From NCBI RefSeq assembly GCF_004210735.1, contig NZ_SDZL01000007.1:1-64000 (forward strand): 64,000 nucleotides of DNA. The letters are read 5' to 3'. Source of the DNA: Brevundimonas sp. GTDB taxonomy: Bacteria; Pseudomonadota; Alphaproteobacteria; Caulobacterales; Caulobacteraceae. The translations under genes were made by a program, and so were the position numbers. Each line of letters starts with the position of its first letter. Within the stretch, counting starts at the first letter, position 1. Shown one piece after another: positions 19,058-27,509 of this stretch. Below the pieces are notes generated by a model. The model did not search any database, had not been told where the DNA came from, and saw only the letters and a list, made by a program, of their open reading frames with translations.

Positions 19058-19306
19058 CGATCGGCTCTCGAACGGACGGCGGACGAATCCGGGAGGTAAG
19101 GCGCTCACCATGCGGCCATGGCCGGGCGGCGCCAAGTCGAAATGCGGCTATATTGCGATCACTTTTTTCTCGACCGCTAAATGTGGTGTTCGCCCGGCCC
19201 AAACATGGGGAGAATCCTGGGGACGGAAACGTCCGCGCCAGCGTGGCCGGAACCCCGACTGTCGCGCCACCGTTCCTTCAGCCTCGCGCTGTTGGAGGAG
19301 CGCCCG

Positions 19307-20086
19307 ATGTCAGACACCGTGACCGAACCGTCCTTTGACCCGCCGCCCGAGGCTATCGCCTTCTATGAGGAATCGCTGCGCCTGCTGAAGGAATCGGGTG
19401 TGCCCTTCCTGCTGTCCGGCACCTATGCGGTCACCGCCTACACGGGCATCCGTCGCCCCACCAAGGATCTGGATGTTTTCTGCAAGCCAGGCGACTACCC
19501 CCGCATCCTGGCCTTCTTCCAGGCCCGCGGTTACCGCACAGACGTCGAGGACGAGCGCTGGATCGCCAAGGTCTGGAAGGACGACAAGCATTTCTTCGAT
19601 GTGATCTTCGCCATGTCGAACGGCACCATCGCCGTGTCCGACAGCTGGTTCGGCGAGGACACGATCGACGTCTATGGCCACACCGTCACCATCACCCCGC
19701 CCACGGCCCTGATCCTGTCCAAGGTCTTTATCCAGGACCGCTATCGCTATGACGGGGCCGATGTGAACCACGTCATCCTGAAGCAGTCGGACGCCATCAA
19801 CTGGAAGAGCCTGCTGGACCAGATGGATCTCTACTGGGAAGTGCTGCTGGCCCATCTGCTGAACTTCCGGTTCGCCTATCCGACCGAGCGGGGCCGTGTC
19901 CCGACCTGGCTGATGAGCGAACTGATCGGTCGGCTGCAGGCCCAGGTCGACCTGCCGGCGCCCCGGGTCAAGGTCTGTCGCGGGCGACTGTTCAGCCCGC
20001 GCGACTATATCGCCGACATCACCGAATGGGGCTTTGGCGACGTCGTGGGCAAGGGGCTGGAGGAACGCCATGACCCCATCGCCTGA
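19307..20086 (+). CDS. Nucleotidyltransferase-fold protein
   Basis: A 259-residue protein with GTYAVTAYTGIRRPTKDLDVF near residues 36-56, the pattern of minimal nucleotidyltransferases (G-x-Y/A-V then a D-x-D metal pair, here DLDVF). It is similar to uncharacterised proteins related to MNT/AbiEii-type transferases, but the gene stands alone in the host core and no antitoxin is adjacent. GGAGGAG lies seven bases before the ATG. The following phosphoesterase gene overlaps its end by 17 bases, so the two are probably co-expressed and functionally linked. Confidence 0.7.
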   Translation: MSDTVTEPSFDPPPEAIAFYEESLRLLKESGVPFLLSGTYAVTAYTGIRRPTKDLDVFCKPGDYPRILAFFQARGYRTDVEDERWIAKVWKDDKHFFDVIFAMSNGTIAVSDSWFGEDTIDVYGHTVTITPPTALILSKVFIQDRYRYDGADVNHVILKQSDAINWKSLLDQMDLYWEVLLAHLLNFRFAYPTERGRVPTWLMSELIGRLQAQVDLPAPRVKVCRGRLFSPRDYIADITEWGFGDVVGKGLEERHDPIA

Positions 20087-20873
20087 AACGCCGCCCGCTG
20101 ACACCAGCGACGCCGCCCTGCAGACTCCCCAGCCCGGCATGGAGGCCGGACCGGCGAAAACGCTGCGCGTCGCGGCGGTCGGCGACCTGCATGTCGGCGA
20201 GGCGTCCCAGCACCCCTATCGGGAACTGTTCGAGCGGGTCAGTGAGGACGCCGATGTCCTGTGCCTGTGCGGCGACCTGGTGAATTTCGGCAAGACCCGC
20301 GAGGTCGAGATCCTGACCGAAGACATCCGCGCCTGTAAAATCCCCATGGTGGGCGTGCTGGGCAATCACGAGCACGAATGCGGCCAGCCCGAGGTGGTGC
20401 GCGACATGTTGTGCGAGGCCGGGGTGCAGATGATCTTCGGCGGCCGCAGCTATGAAATCCAGGGCGTCGGCTTTGGCGGCGGCAAGGGATTCGTCGGCGG
20501 GTTCGGCCGCTACATGCTGAGCGGCTTTGGCGAACAGGCCGTCAAGGCCTTCGTCCAGGAGGCGGTGGACGACGCCACCCATATCGAGACCTCGATCCGT
20601 TCGCTGCGGACCGAGCGCGCCGTGGTGCTGCTGCACTATTCGCCGATCGTCGAGACCGTGGTGGGCGAGCCGCCTGAAATCCACGCCTTCCTCGGATCCT
20701 CCCGCCTGGCCGAAACCGTCGATCGCTACGAGAACGTCAAGCTGGTCTTCCACGGCCACGCCCATCGCGGCGCGCCCGAGGGCCGGACCAATCGCGGCGT
20801 CCCCGTCTACAACGTCGCCCTGCCGGTGCTGCGGACGCTGGGTGACACGCCGTATCGCGTGTTCGAGGTCTGA
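20070..20873 (+). CDS. Calcineurin-like metallophosphoesterase
   Basis: A 267-residue phosphoesterase. The metal-binding motifs are in order: VAAVGDLHVGE (D-x-H), LCGDLVNFG (GD), GVLGNHEHE (GNHE), LLHYSP (H), and FHGHAHRG (GHxH). The set is complete, so an active di-metal centre is expected. It begins 17 bases inside the upstream nucleotidyltransferase gene, with GGAGGAA just before the ATG. The pairing with a nucleotidyltransferase suggests that the two act on the same nucleotide or nucleic-acid end, but the substrate is not shown. A leader of ~30 residues before the first motif is Pro/Thr-rich. Confidence 0.85.
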   Translation: MTPSPETPPADTSDAALQTPQPGMEAGPAKTLRVAAVGDLHVGEASQHPYRELFERVSEDADVLCLCGDLVNFGKTREVEILTEDIRACKIPMVGVLGNHEHECGQPEVVRDMLCEAGVQMIFGGRSYEIQGVGFGGGKGFVGGFGRYMLSGFGEQAVKAFVQEAVDDATHIETSIRSLRTERAVVLLHYSPIVETVVGEPPEIHAFLGSSRLAETVDRYENVKLVFHGHAHRGAPEGRTNRGVPVYNVALPVLRTLGDTPYRVFEV

Positions 20874-20886
20874 AGCCGCCCAGTTC

Positions 20887-21630
20887 TCAGGCAGACGGTT
20901 CGTCGTGCAGGGCGGCGCCGCGCACACGCTGGCGGCGTTCCAGCGCATACGCCGCCAGCCACAGAACCATGGCCCAGGCCGCGCCGACGCTCCATCCCGC
21001 GAAGACATCGGAAGCCCAGTGGGCGCCCAGATAGATGCGCGTCAGCCCGATCAGCAGGGCGATGACGACGCTGACCGCCAGCACATAGGCTTTCAATCGG
21101 CGGCGCGGGAAGGCGCGGGTCAGCATGACCCCCAGCGTCAGATAGAAGACGGTCGACAGCAGGGCATGGCCCGACGGGAAGCTGGCGTTCAGGGTCTCAA
21201 CCGCCTGATAAACCTGGGGCGGGCGCTCGCGCTCGAATACGGCCTTAAGGCCCTCGCTCAGGGCGACGCCGCCGCCCAGGCCGATGACCAGCAGCAGGGC
21301 CGACAGCCGCTTCCTCTGGATCACCAGGAAACCCAGGGCGATCAGGGCGAACAGGGCCAGCACCGATATGCCGCCCAGCGAGGTGATATCCGCCGCCGCC
21401 TCGTGCAGCCACCAGGGCCCCCAGGGACGTCCCGGATCGTCGGTAAAGGGCCGGACCGCGTGCAACACCGCCTGGTCAAAGGCCTGGCCGTCCGCCTCGC
21501 GCATGTCGTCAGCCAGTTCGATGAAGGTCAGCACGCCCAGGGCCAGCACCAGAAGGGCGACCACGGCGCCGATCTCGGTCCGGGCGACACGAAGGGCGCG
21601 GGTCAGGAAGGCGGTCGGGTGCGGAGCCAT
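20887..21630 (-). CDS. PAP2-family membrane phosphatase
   Basis: A 247-residue membrane protein with about five hydrophobic segments and the three lipid phosphatase motifs: KAVFERERPP (K-x6-R-P), SFPSGHALLS (PSGH) and RIYLGAHWASDVFAG (S/R-x5-H-x3-D). It probably dephosphorylates a lipid phosphate such as undecaprenyl pyrophosphate or phosphatidic acid at the inner membrane. It is convergent with the phosphoesterase gene, 13 bases apart. The start at 21630 lies 290 bases from nrdA; that stretch holds the nrdA control region. Confidence 0.88.
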   Translation of the reverse strand: MAPHPTAFLTRALRVARTEIGAVVALLVLALGVLTFIELADDMREADGQAFDQAVLHAVRPFTDDPGRPWGPWWLHEAAADITSLGGISVLALFALIALGFLVIQRKRLSALLLVIGLGGGVALSEGLKAVFERERPPQVYQAVETLNASFPSGHALLSTVFYLTLGVMLTRAFPRRRLKAYVLAVSVVIALLIGLTRIYLGAHWASDVFAGWSVGAAWAMVLWLAAYALERRQRVRGAALHDEPSA

Positions 21631-21845
21631 GGCCCGCTAACGGTCAAGCTGGCTGCGCGTTCCGTGCCGCCGATCGCCTGTGCCGAATTGGGTCGATTCT
21701 GACGGTCTCCGGATGATTGGCGAGCGGAATCCAGACGATGGGCTCCGGCCCATTTTAACTTTGAAGCGGCCTCGGCCCGCCCCTTGGGCATGCAAGCGGA
21801 AAATCTGCTGTCGCGCGAAATTGTTTTGTTGCGGACGTACCGGCC

Positions 21846-21860
21846 TTAACCCAAGATTTA
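21846..21860 (+). promoter_or_regulatory. CtrA-like box upstream of nrdA
   Basis: TTAA, seven bases, then TTTA: one mismatch from the Caulobacter CtrA consensus TTAA-N7-TTAA. It lies 61 bases before the nrdA ATG and just before two DnaA boxes. Short motifs occur by chance, but the placement next to DnaA boxes of a replication gene is suggestive. Confidence 0.4.
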
Positions 21861-21873
21861 GCAAGTTCAGGTG

Positions 21874-21882
21874 TTGTCCACA
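21874..21882 (+). promoter_or_regulatory. DnaA box 1 upstream of nrdA
   Basis: TTGTCCACA fits the relaxed DnaA box TTRTNCACA. Its start is 21 bases, about two helical turns, from a second box, so both would face the same side of the DNA. It is 39 bases before the nrdA start. Confidence 0.55.
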
Positions 21883-21894
21883 CAACATCTGGCG

Positions 21895-21903
21895 TTATCC
21901 ACA
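21895..21903 (+). promoter_or_regulatory. DnaA box 2 upstream of nrdA (perfect consensus)
   Basis: TTATCCACA is an exact match to the canonical DnaA box, 18 bases before the nrdA ATG, close to where the 5' leader should lie. DnaA control of nrd genes is established in E. coli; here it is inferred from the motif. Confidence 0.65.
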
Positions 21904-21920
21904 GGGCGACGGGGCGTGTC

Positions 21921-23804
21921 ATGGCTGTAGGCGAAGCGTTGAAAACCACGGAATTTCTGGCTGATGCGGCCGCGATCCCGACGGATCGTCCCCAGCTGAA
22001 GGTGGTTACCGGCCTGACGCTGGATCGCACCCGCGACGCGCTTCTGACCGATTTCGGCAAGAAGACGCTGGAGGATCGCTACCTGCTGGCGGGCGAGTCC
22101 TATCAGGACATGTTCGCCCGGGTCGCCACGGCCTATGCCGACGACGCCGACCACGCCCAGCGCGTCTATGACTATATGTCCAAGCTGTGGTTCATGCCGG
22201 CGACGCCAGTGTTGTCGAACGGCGGCGCGGATCGCGGCCTGCCGATCAGCTGTTTCCTGAACGCGGTCGGCGACAGCCTGGACGGCATTCAGAACGTGTG
22301 GAACGAGAACGTCGCCCTGGCCTCGAACGGCGGCGGCATCGGCACCTACTGGGGCGGCGTCCGCTCCATCGGCGAAAAGGTCAAGGGCGCGGGGCAAACG
22401 TCCGGCATCATCCCCTTCATCCGCGTGATGGACAGCCTGACGCTGGCGATCAGCCAGGGCTCGCTGCGCCGCGGCTCGGCCGCCGTCTATCTGGACATCC
22501 ACCACCCGGAGATCGAGGAATTCCTGGAGATCCGGAAGCCGTCGGGCGACTTCAATCGCAAGTCCCTGAACCTGCACCACGGCATCAACATCACCGACGC
22601 CTTCATGGAGGCGGTGCGCGACGGCAAGACCTTCGATCTGCTCTCGCCCAAGAACGGCGAGGTCAGGAAAACGGTCGATGCGCGCGGCCTGTGGACCAAG
22701 ATCCTGGATATCCGGATGCAGACGGGCGAGCCCTATCTGATCTTCTCGGACACCGTGAACCGCGCCATGCCGCAGCATCAGCGCGACCTGGGCCTGTCGG
22801 TCAAGCAGTCGAACCTGTGCTCGGAAATCATGCTGCACACGGGCCGTGACCATCTGGGTGTGGACCGGACCGCAGTCTGCTGCCTGTCGTCGGTCAACGC
22901 CGAGACCTTCCTGGAATGGCGCGAGGAGCCGCAGTTCATCGAGGACGTCATGCGTTTCCTCGACAATGTGCTGGAGGACTTCATCCGCCGCGCGCCGTCG
23001 GACATGAAGGCCGCCGTCTATTCGGCCAAGCGCGAGCGTTCGGTCGGTCTGGGCCTGATGGGTTTCCACTCGTTCCTGCAGGCGCAGGGCGTGGCCTTTG
23101 AATCCGCCATGGCCAAGAGCTGGAACATGCGCCTGTTCAAGCACCTGCGCCGCGAGGCCGACAAGGCCAGCGTCAAACTGGCCGAAGAAAAGGGGCCGTG
23201 CCTGGATGCCGCCGAGCGCGGCGTGATGGAGCGGTTCAGCCACAAGCTGGCCATCGCCCCGACCGCCTCGATCAGCATTATCTGCGGCGGCACCAGCGCC
23301 GGCATCGAGCCGATCCCGGCCAACATCTATACGCACAAGACCCTGTCGGGCTCGTTCGCGGTCAAGAACCCCTATCTGGAAAAGGTTCTGGGTGAGAAGG
23401 GCATCGACACCGAGGCGGTCTGGTCGTCGATCCTGGAACACGAAGGCTCGGTCCAGCATCTGGATCAGCTGACTGAGGACGAGAAGGCGATCTTCAAGAC
23501 CGCCTTCGAGCTGGACCAGCGCTGGATCATCGAACTGTCGGCCGACCGCTCGCCGGAGATCTGCCAGGCCCAGTCGATCAACGTCTTCCTGCCGGGTGAC
23601 GTCGACAAGTGGGACCTGCACATGCTGCACTGGATGGCGTGGGAGCGCGGCGTCAAGTCGTTGTATTATCTGCGGTCCAAGTCGGTGCAGCGCGCCGCCT
23701 TCGCCGGGGCCGACGACAAGGCCGAGGCCGAGATCGATCCGAACCAGCCCGACCTGTTCGCCGTCGCCCGCACCGACTATGACGAGTGCCTGGCCTGCCA
23801 GTAA
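21921..23804 (+). CDS. nrdA: Ribonucleotide reductase class I alpha subunit
   Basis: A 627-residue R1 protein that reduces ribonucleoside diphosphates. Visible are ATPVLSNGG with ISCFLNAVGDS (first redox Cys), NLCSEI (active-site Asn-Cys-Glu with the radical Cys), LGLMGFHSFLQ, and a C-terminal ECLACQ with the re-reduction cysteine pair. It lacks the ~100-residue N-terminal ATP cone found in E. coli NrdA, so dATP overall inhibition through that site is not expected. The ATG at 21921 follows two DnaA boxes and a CtrA-like box. Confidence 0.95.
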   Translation: MAVGEALKTTEFLADAAAIPTDRPQLKVVTGLTLDRTRDALLTDFGKKTLEDRYLLAGESYQDMFARVATAYADDADHAQRVYDYMSKLWFMPATPVLSNGGADRGLPISCFLNAVGDSLDGIQNVWNENVALASNGGGIGTYWGGVRSIGEKVKGAGQTSGIIPFIRVMDSLTLAISQGSLRRGSAAVYLDIHHPEIEEFLEIRKPSGDFNRKSLNLHHGINITDAFMEAVRDGKTFDLLSPKNGEVRKTVDARGLWTKILDIRMQTGEPYLIFSDTVNRAMPQHQRDLGLSVKQSNLCSEIMLHTGRDHLGVDRTAVCCLSSVNAETFLEWREEPQFIEDVMRFLDNVLEDFIRRAPSDMKAAVYSAKRERSVGLGLMGFHSFLQAQGVAFESAMAKSWNMRLFKHLRREADKASVKLAEEKGPCLDAAERGVMERFSHKLAIAPTASISIICGGTSAGIEPIPANIYTHKTLSGSFAVKNPYLEKVLGEKGIDTEAVWSSILEHEGSVQHLDQLTEDEKAIFKTAFELDQRWIIELSADRSPEICQAQSINVFLPGDVDKWDLHMLHWMAWERGVKSLYYLRSKSVQRAAFAGADDKAEAEIDPNQPDLFAVARTDYDECLACQ

Positions 23805-23814
23805 TCGCTGACAC

Positions 23815-23838
23815 CCGGCCTGCCTGAACGCAGGCCGG
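23815..23838 (+). terminator. Hairpin after nrdA
   Basis: A nine-base perfect stem (CCGGCCTGC paired with GCAGGCCGG) with a six-base loop, starting ten bases after the nrdA stop. No T tract follows, so it may be a weak terminator or an mRNA 3' stabiliser. Confidence 0.4.
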
Positions 23839-23961
23839 AACCCCTCCCCGGGACGCGACGTTGCCTGTGTCGAGAATACGTCGCGAAAAAGTCGTTTGCG
23901 GGACGCCCCCTTCTATAGGAGGCTGTCGAAACCGCTGACGGACCTTGGGAGGGAACCGTTG

Positions 23962-24813
23962 ATGCGCCTGTTGGGAGCCTTGGCCGGACTGGGTCTGACG
24001 GTGGTCTGCACGACCGCCGCCATCGCCCAGGTGCGCGCTCCCGACCTGTGGGCGGCGGAACCCGCCACCATCGACTGGCGCGTGGATCGGTTCGAGGATG
24101 ACGCCCGCGATTTCGCCGCCAGCCTGGACCGCGGCGTCGCCTCTGACGATGTGATTGGCGACCGGCTGCGGATGCTGGACGCCCGTGGGCTGGCGTCGAC
24201 CCGTCGCGACATCTGGAGCGACGGCGAAGGCTTCACCGATCGCCTGCGACTGCGGACCCGGGGGGAATTGCGCCGCGCTGACGGCGCGCCTGTGCCGCCC
24301 CATCTGAATGAAGCCGCGATTCTTGAGCCCGACACCTATGACGTCAGCTTTATCCGGGGCTGGGAGGCCGCCAGCGGCCGCACGCCTTCGGGTCTCGAGG
24401 TCAGCCTGACCCCGCACGCCGGCGTCGGCATCGGCAGCGAAGGCGGCACCGCCGAGGCCGGAGCCACCCTGCGTATCGGCTCGGGCCTGAACCGGCTGGT
24501 CCCCGAAGGTCATGAGGCGTTCGGCGAGCGCGCGCGCTGGTATCTGTACGCCGCTGGCTCGGGCCGGGCGGTCGGCTATAATTTCGCCCGCAACCGCGAC
24601 GGGGACTTCACGCGGTCCGGATACAGCCATGACTCCGGCAACTTCCTGGGCGACGCCTCGCTGGGCGTGGCCTATCGCCGGGGCGCCATGCAGGGCTCGG
24701 TCGGCCTGGTCTATCGCGAGATTGAACCCGGCGCCCTGCGCCACACCGGCGCGCTGGAGAACGACGTGACCGAGGGTCTGTTCGCCTTCCAGCTGTCGAT
24801 CAAACCCGAGTAA
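23962..24813 (+). CDS. Outer membrane protein, LpxR (lipid A deacylase)-like
   Basis: A 283-residue exported protein with a signal peptide (MRLLGALAGLGLTVVCTTAAIAQ). From about residue 120 it alternates hydrophobic and polar residues as in a beta-barrel: LEVSLTPHAGVGIG, AEAGATLRIGSGL, WYLYAAGSGRAVGYNF, GDASLGVAYRRGAMQGSVGLVYRE. The layout of the C-terminal barrel, with the HAGV and AGATLRIG strands, resembles lipid A 3-O-deacylase LpxR/DUF2219 proteins. The first ~90 residues are charged and lack a known fold. The catalytic residues could not be placed confidently, so the enzyme call is tentative. A GGGAGGG site precedes the ATG. Confidence 0.5.
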   Translation: MRLLGALAGLGLTVVCTTAAIAQVRAPDLWAAEPATIDWRVDRFEDDARDFAASLDRGVASDDVIGDRLRMLDARGLASTRRDIWSDGEGFTDRLRLRTRGELRRADGAPVPPHLNEAAILEPDTYDVSFIRGWEAASGRTPSGLEVSLTPHAGVGIGSEGGTAEAGATLRIGSGLNRLVPEGHEAFGERARWYLYAAGSGRAVGYNFARNRDGDFTRSGYSHDSGNFLGDASLGVAYRRGAMQGSVGLVYREIEPGALRHTGALENDVTEGLFAFQLSIKPE

Positions 24814-24818
24814 CGCGC

Positions 24819-26546
24819 CTACTGCGTCCGGGCCACGCCTTCGCGCCGGTCGTCGGCGCCGCCGTCCCAGCGACCATCCCGCCAGACACCGCCGTGCAGG
24901 CCCGAATTCTCGGACGTATTGGGCAGCAATCGCACACCGCGCGCCGCCAGCCCGTCGCGCAGGTCCGGGCTGAACCGCTCGGTGTCCGCGCCGAAACCGT
25001 CGCCCTTGGCCACCAGATTGGGCAGGTCGAACGCCGCCTGAACGCCCAGTCGCCAGTCAGCCACGCCGATCAGCGCCTTGGCGTTATAGGCCAGGATGGA
25101 CGACCCGCCGGGCGAACCCAGCGCGCCGACAAACCGACCCTGTCGATCCAGCAGGATGACCGGCGACATGGACGAACGCGGTCGCTTGCCTGCCGCCACG
25201 GCATTGGCGGCCGGCACGCCGTCCGACGTGGCGGGCGTGAAGGAGAAGTCGGTCAGCTGGTTGTTCAGAAAGAACCCGCCCGCCATCCGGCCCGAGCCAA
25301 ACAGGCTTTCGACCGTGGTGGTCATGCTGACCGCGTTGCCCCGGGCGTCCACGACGACGAAATGCGAGGTGCCCGCCGGCTCATGCGTCGCGTCCGGCGC
25401 GCGTATGCCAGCGCCGGGGGGCGATCCGGCCAGCGCCGCGCCGGTCAGCGTCGGCGCCAGGGCGGCGCGCGAGGCGACATAGTCGGGGTCCAGCAGGCCC
25501 GCGACCGGAACCGAAACAAAGGCCGGGTCGCCGACATAGCGGTCACGGTCGGCGTACATCAGCCGCTGCAACTGGGCGAAGGCGGCCCAGGCGTCCGCGT
25601 CCTGGGAGCCACTGGCGATGGCCGGAGTCTGCTCGGCCATCGCCAGCAACTGCAACAGGGCCACACCGCTGGACGGCGGCGGAGGCACACAGACGACATA
25701 GAGTTTATACGGGCGGCAGATCGGCTCGCGCTCAATCGGGCGATAGGCGGCCAGATCCGCCTCGGTCAGACCGCCGGGACGGGGATCCGCCCGCACCGCC
25801 GCAACGATCTCGCGCGCCAGTTCGCCGCGATACAGGGCGTCCGGCCCCTCGGCCGCCAGCCGCGCCACAGTGCGGGCGTAGGCCGGGTTCTGCAGCACGT
25901 CGCCAGCGGCGTAGCGGGCGCCGTCGGGCCGGGTGAAATAGGCATTGGCCCAGGGCGTGCGCGGTTGGCCGCCGGTCAGGGCGATCATCCCGGCCAGGCG
26001 CGGCGAGACGACGAAGCCGTCCCGCGCTAGCCGCTCTGCGTCGCCGAACAGCTGGCTCCAGGGCAGGACGCCATGGTCCTCCTGCGCCTGCGCCAGCATG
26101 GCTACTGCGCCGGGCGCGCCCGTCGATCGGCCCGACAGCACCGCCTCCATGAACGGCAACGGCTTGCCGTCTTCGTAGAACAATTCGGGCGTGGCTGCGG
26201 CTGGCGCTGTTTCGCGTCCATCATAGGCGGTCAGGTCGCCGGTCGCGGCGTCATAGACCATCATGAAGGCGCCGCCGCCCAGCCCGGATGATTGCGGTTC
26301 GACCAGACCCAGAACCGCCTGCACCGCCACCGCCGCATCAACCGCCGAGCCGCCGCGCCCCAGCACCTGCATCCCGGCCTCGACCGCCAGCGGATTGGCC
26401 GCCGAGATGAAGGGCCCGCGCGCCATCTCGTCCGGAACCGTGATGCCTTGGGCGGGGACTACGCTTCGGGATGTCGAACCGCAGGCGCCGAGCGCGATCA
26501 CGGCAGCGGTCAGGATTGCGACCGTTTTCCAACGAACCGGGTTCAT
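24819..26546 (-). CDS. ggt: Gamma-glutamyltransferase, lipoprotein
   Basis: A 575-residue GGT. The N-terminus is a lipoprotein signal (VAILTAAVIALGAC, lipobox LGAC), so the enzyme is membrane-anchored in the periplasm. The family start AANPLAVEAGMQVLGRGGSAVDAAVA is clear. The autoprocessing nucleophile is the Thr in GTSHFVVVDARGNAVSM, followed by TTTVESLFGSG and PRSSMSP. The precursor should self-cleave into large and small subunits and hydrolyse or transfer gamma-glutamyl groups of glutathione. The ATG at 26546 is chosen over 26606 because it starts the signal peptide. The gene diverges from the next one. Confidence 0.93.
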   Translation of the reverse strand: MNPVRWKTVAILTAAVIALGACGSTSRSVVPAQGITVPDEMARGPFISAANPLAVEAGMQVLGRGGSAVDAAVAVQAVLGLVEPQSSGLGGGAFMMVYDAATGDLTAYDGRETAPAAATPELFYEDGKPLPFMEAVLSGRSTGAPGAVAMLAQAQEDHGVLPWSQLFGDAERLARDGFVVSPRLAGMIALTGGQPRTPWANAYFTRPDGARYAAGDVLQNPAYARTVARLAAEGPDALYRGELAREIVAAVRADPRPGGLTEADLAAYRPIEREPICRPYKLYVVCVPPPPSSGVALLQLLAMAEQTPAIASGSQDADAWAAFAQLQRLMYADRDRYVGDPAFVSVPVAGLLDPDYVASRAALAPTLTGAALAGSPPGAGIRAPDATHEPAGTSHFVVVDARGNAVSMTTTVESLFGSGRMAGGFFLNNQLTDFSFTPATSDGVPAANAVAAGKRPRSSMSPVILLDRQGRFVGALGSPGGSSILAYNAKALIGVADWRLGVQAAFDLPNLVAKGDGFGADTERFSPDLRDGLAARGVRLLPNTSENSGLHGGVWRDGRWDGGADDRREGVARTQ

Positions 26547-26661
26547 GGCGGCTCCTACAGCGTACGGGGATGCGCTACGCCTAGTGGCTCGAAGCGTGTG
26601 GGCCAAGCCGTAACCGTGACGGTTTCTGTCCCCGACGCCTCAAAACATCGGGAGGATTCCA

Positions 26662-27231
26662 ATGCGTCATCTGATTTCGGCCCTCGCCCTCGCGGGCGCC
26701 CTGCAAGTCTCACCCGCCTTGGCCACGCCAGCCATGGCCCAATCGACGGCCGTCGCCGCGCCCGCCCCCACTCAAGACGACGACGCGGGCCTGACCACCC
26801 TAGACGGCCTTCTGGATGCGCTCTACGACACCGTGTCGGGCGACGCGGGGCCTCGAGACTGGGATCGCTTCCGCTCGCTTTTCTATCCCGGCGCCACCCT
26901 GGTCCCCAGCGGCCGGCGCGCGGACGGAACCCTGACGGCCCGCGTCCTGACGCCGGACGGTTATATCACCCAGAACGGCCCGGTGTTCGCCCAGAACGGC
27001 TTCTTTGAACGTGAGATCGGTCGGTCTGTGCGTGAGTACGGCCCCACAGCCCAGATCTCCTCGTCCTACGAAGCGCGGCGCGCCGAGAGCGACGCCGAAC
27101 CGTTCATGCGGGGGGTCAATGCGATTCAGGCGTTCAACGACGGCAAGCGCTGGTGGGTGATCTCCATCGCTTGGGCGGCCGAGACGCCGGAGTGGCCTGT
27201 GCCTGCCGATCTTCTGAAGCCCGAGGGCTAA
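26662..27231 (+). CDS. Secreted NTF2/SnoaL-like protein
   Basis: A 189-residue protein with a signal peptide (MRHLISALALAGALQ to about residue 27) and a mature domain that begins LDGLLDALYDTVSGDAGPRDWDRFRSLFYPGATL, as in SnoaL/NTF2-like proteins, and ends in AIQAFNDGKRWWVISIAWAAE, the typical last strands of that fold. Members bind small ligands or act as non-catalytic domains; no catalytic residues can be assigned. A GGGAGGA site lies before the ATG. It diverges from ggt with 115 bases between starts, and it is the last protein gene before the tRNA. Confidence 0.7.
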   Translation: MRHLISALALAGALQVSPALATPAMAQSTAVAAPAPTQDDDAGLTTLDGLLDALYDTVSGDAGPRDWDRFRSLFYPGATLVPSGRRADGTLTARVLTPDGYITQNGPVFAQNGFFEREIGRSVREYGPTAQISSSYEARRAESDAEPFMRGVNAIQAFNDGKRWWVISIAWAAETPEWPVPADLLKPEG

Positions 27232-27333
27232 TCCGGGCGCTCAATGAAACAAAGAGACGGCAGGGTGTGATTCCTCGCTTGCGCCCTCCGTCGGCACCCG
27301 CTAGATACCCGGCCCTCGCCGCAAGGCGACAGC

Positions 27334-27410
27334 GCGCCCGTAGCTCAGCTGGATAGAGCATCAGACTACGAATCTGAGGGTCGGACGTTCGAATCGTTCC
27401 GGGCGCGCCA
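27334..27410 (+). tRNA. tRNA-Arg (anticodon ACG)
   Basis: A 77-base gene including an encoded CCA. The acceptor arms are GCGCCCG and CGGGCGC, the D arm contains AGCTCAGCTGGATAGAGC, the anticodon stem TCAGA/TCTGA closes the loop CTACGAA with anticodon ACG, and the T arm contains GTTCGAATC. The prophage starts directly downstream, so this tRNA is the likely attachment site; its 3' end is intact. Confidence 0.97.
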
Positions 27411-27459
27411 TTTCTTTTCAGTGCTTTAGGCCGACAGCACGGTTGCTGAGGCTGATGTT

Positions 27460-27489
27460 GTTACAGCCCAGTTACAGCGCCTGTTACAG
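27460..27489 (+). repeat. Three phased GTTACAG repeats beside the tRNA attachment site
   Basis: GTTACAG occurs at 27460-27466, 27471-27477 and 27483-27489, spaced 11 and 12 bases, about one helical turn. They lie 50-79 bases past the tRNA end. Same-face direct repeats near an attachment core are typical of integrase arm-type sites; this is an inference from position and spacing. Confidence 0.45.
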
Positions 27490-27509
27490 GCTCGGCACCG
27501 GACGAGGAT

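Noticed and set aside
19307-20086. AbiE-type or MNT/HEPN toxin-antitoxin pair
   Set aside because: The neighbour is a metallophosphoesterase, not an antitoxin or HEPN protein, and the genes sit in host core sequence.
23815-23838. Strong Rho-independent terminator after nrdA
   Set aside because: The hairpin is good but there is no T tract, so it is kept only as a weak terminator-like hairpin.
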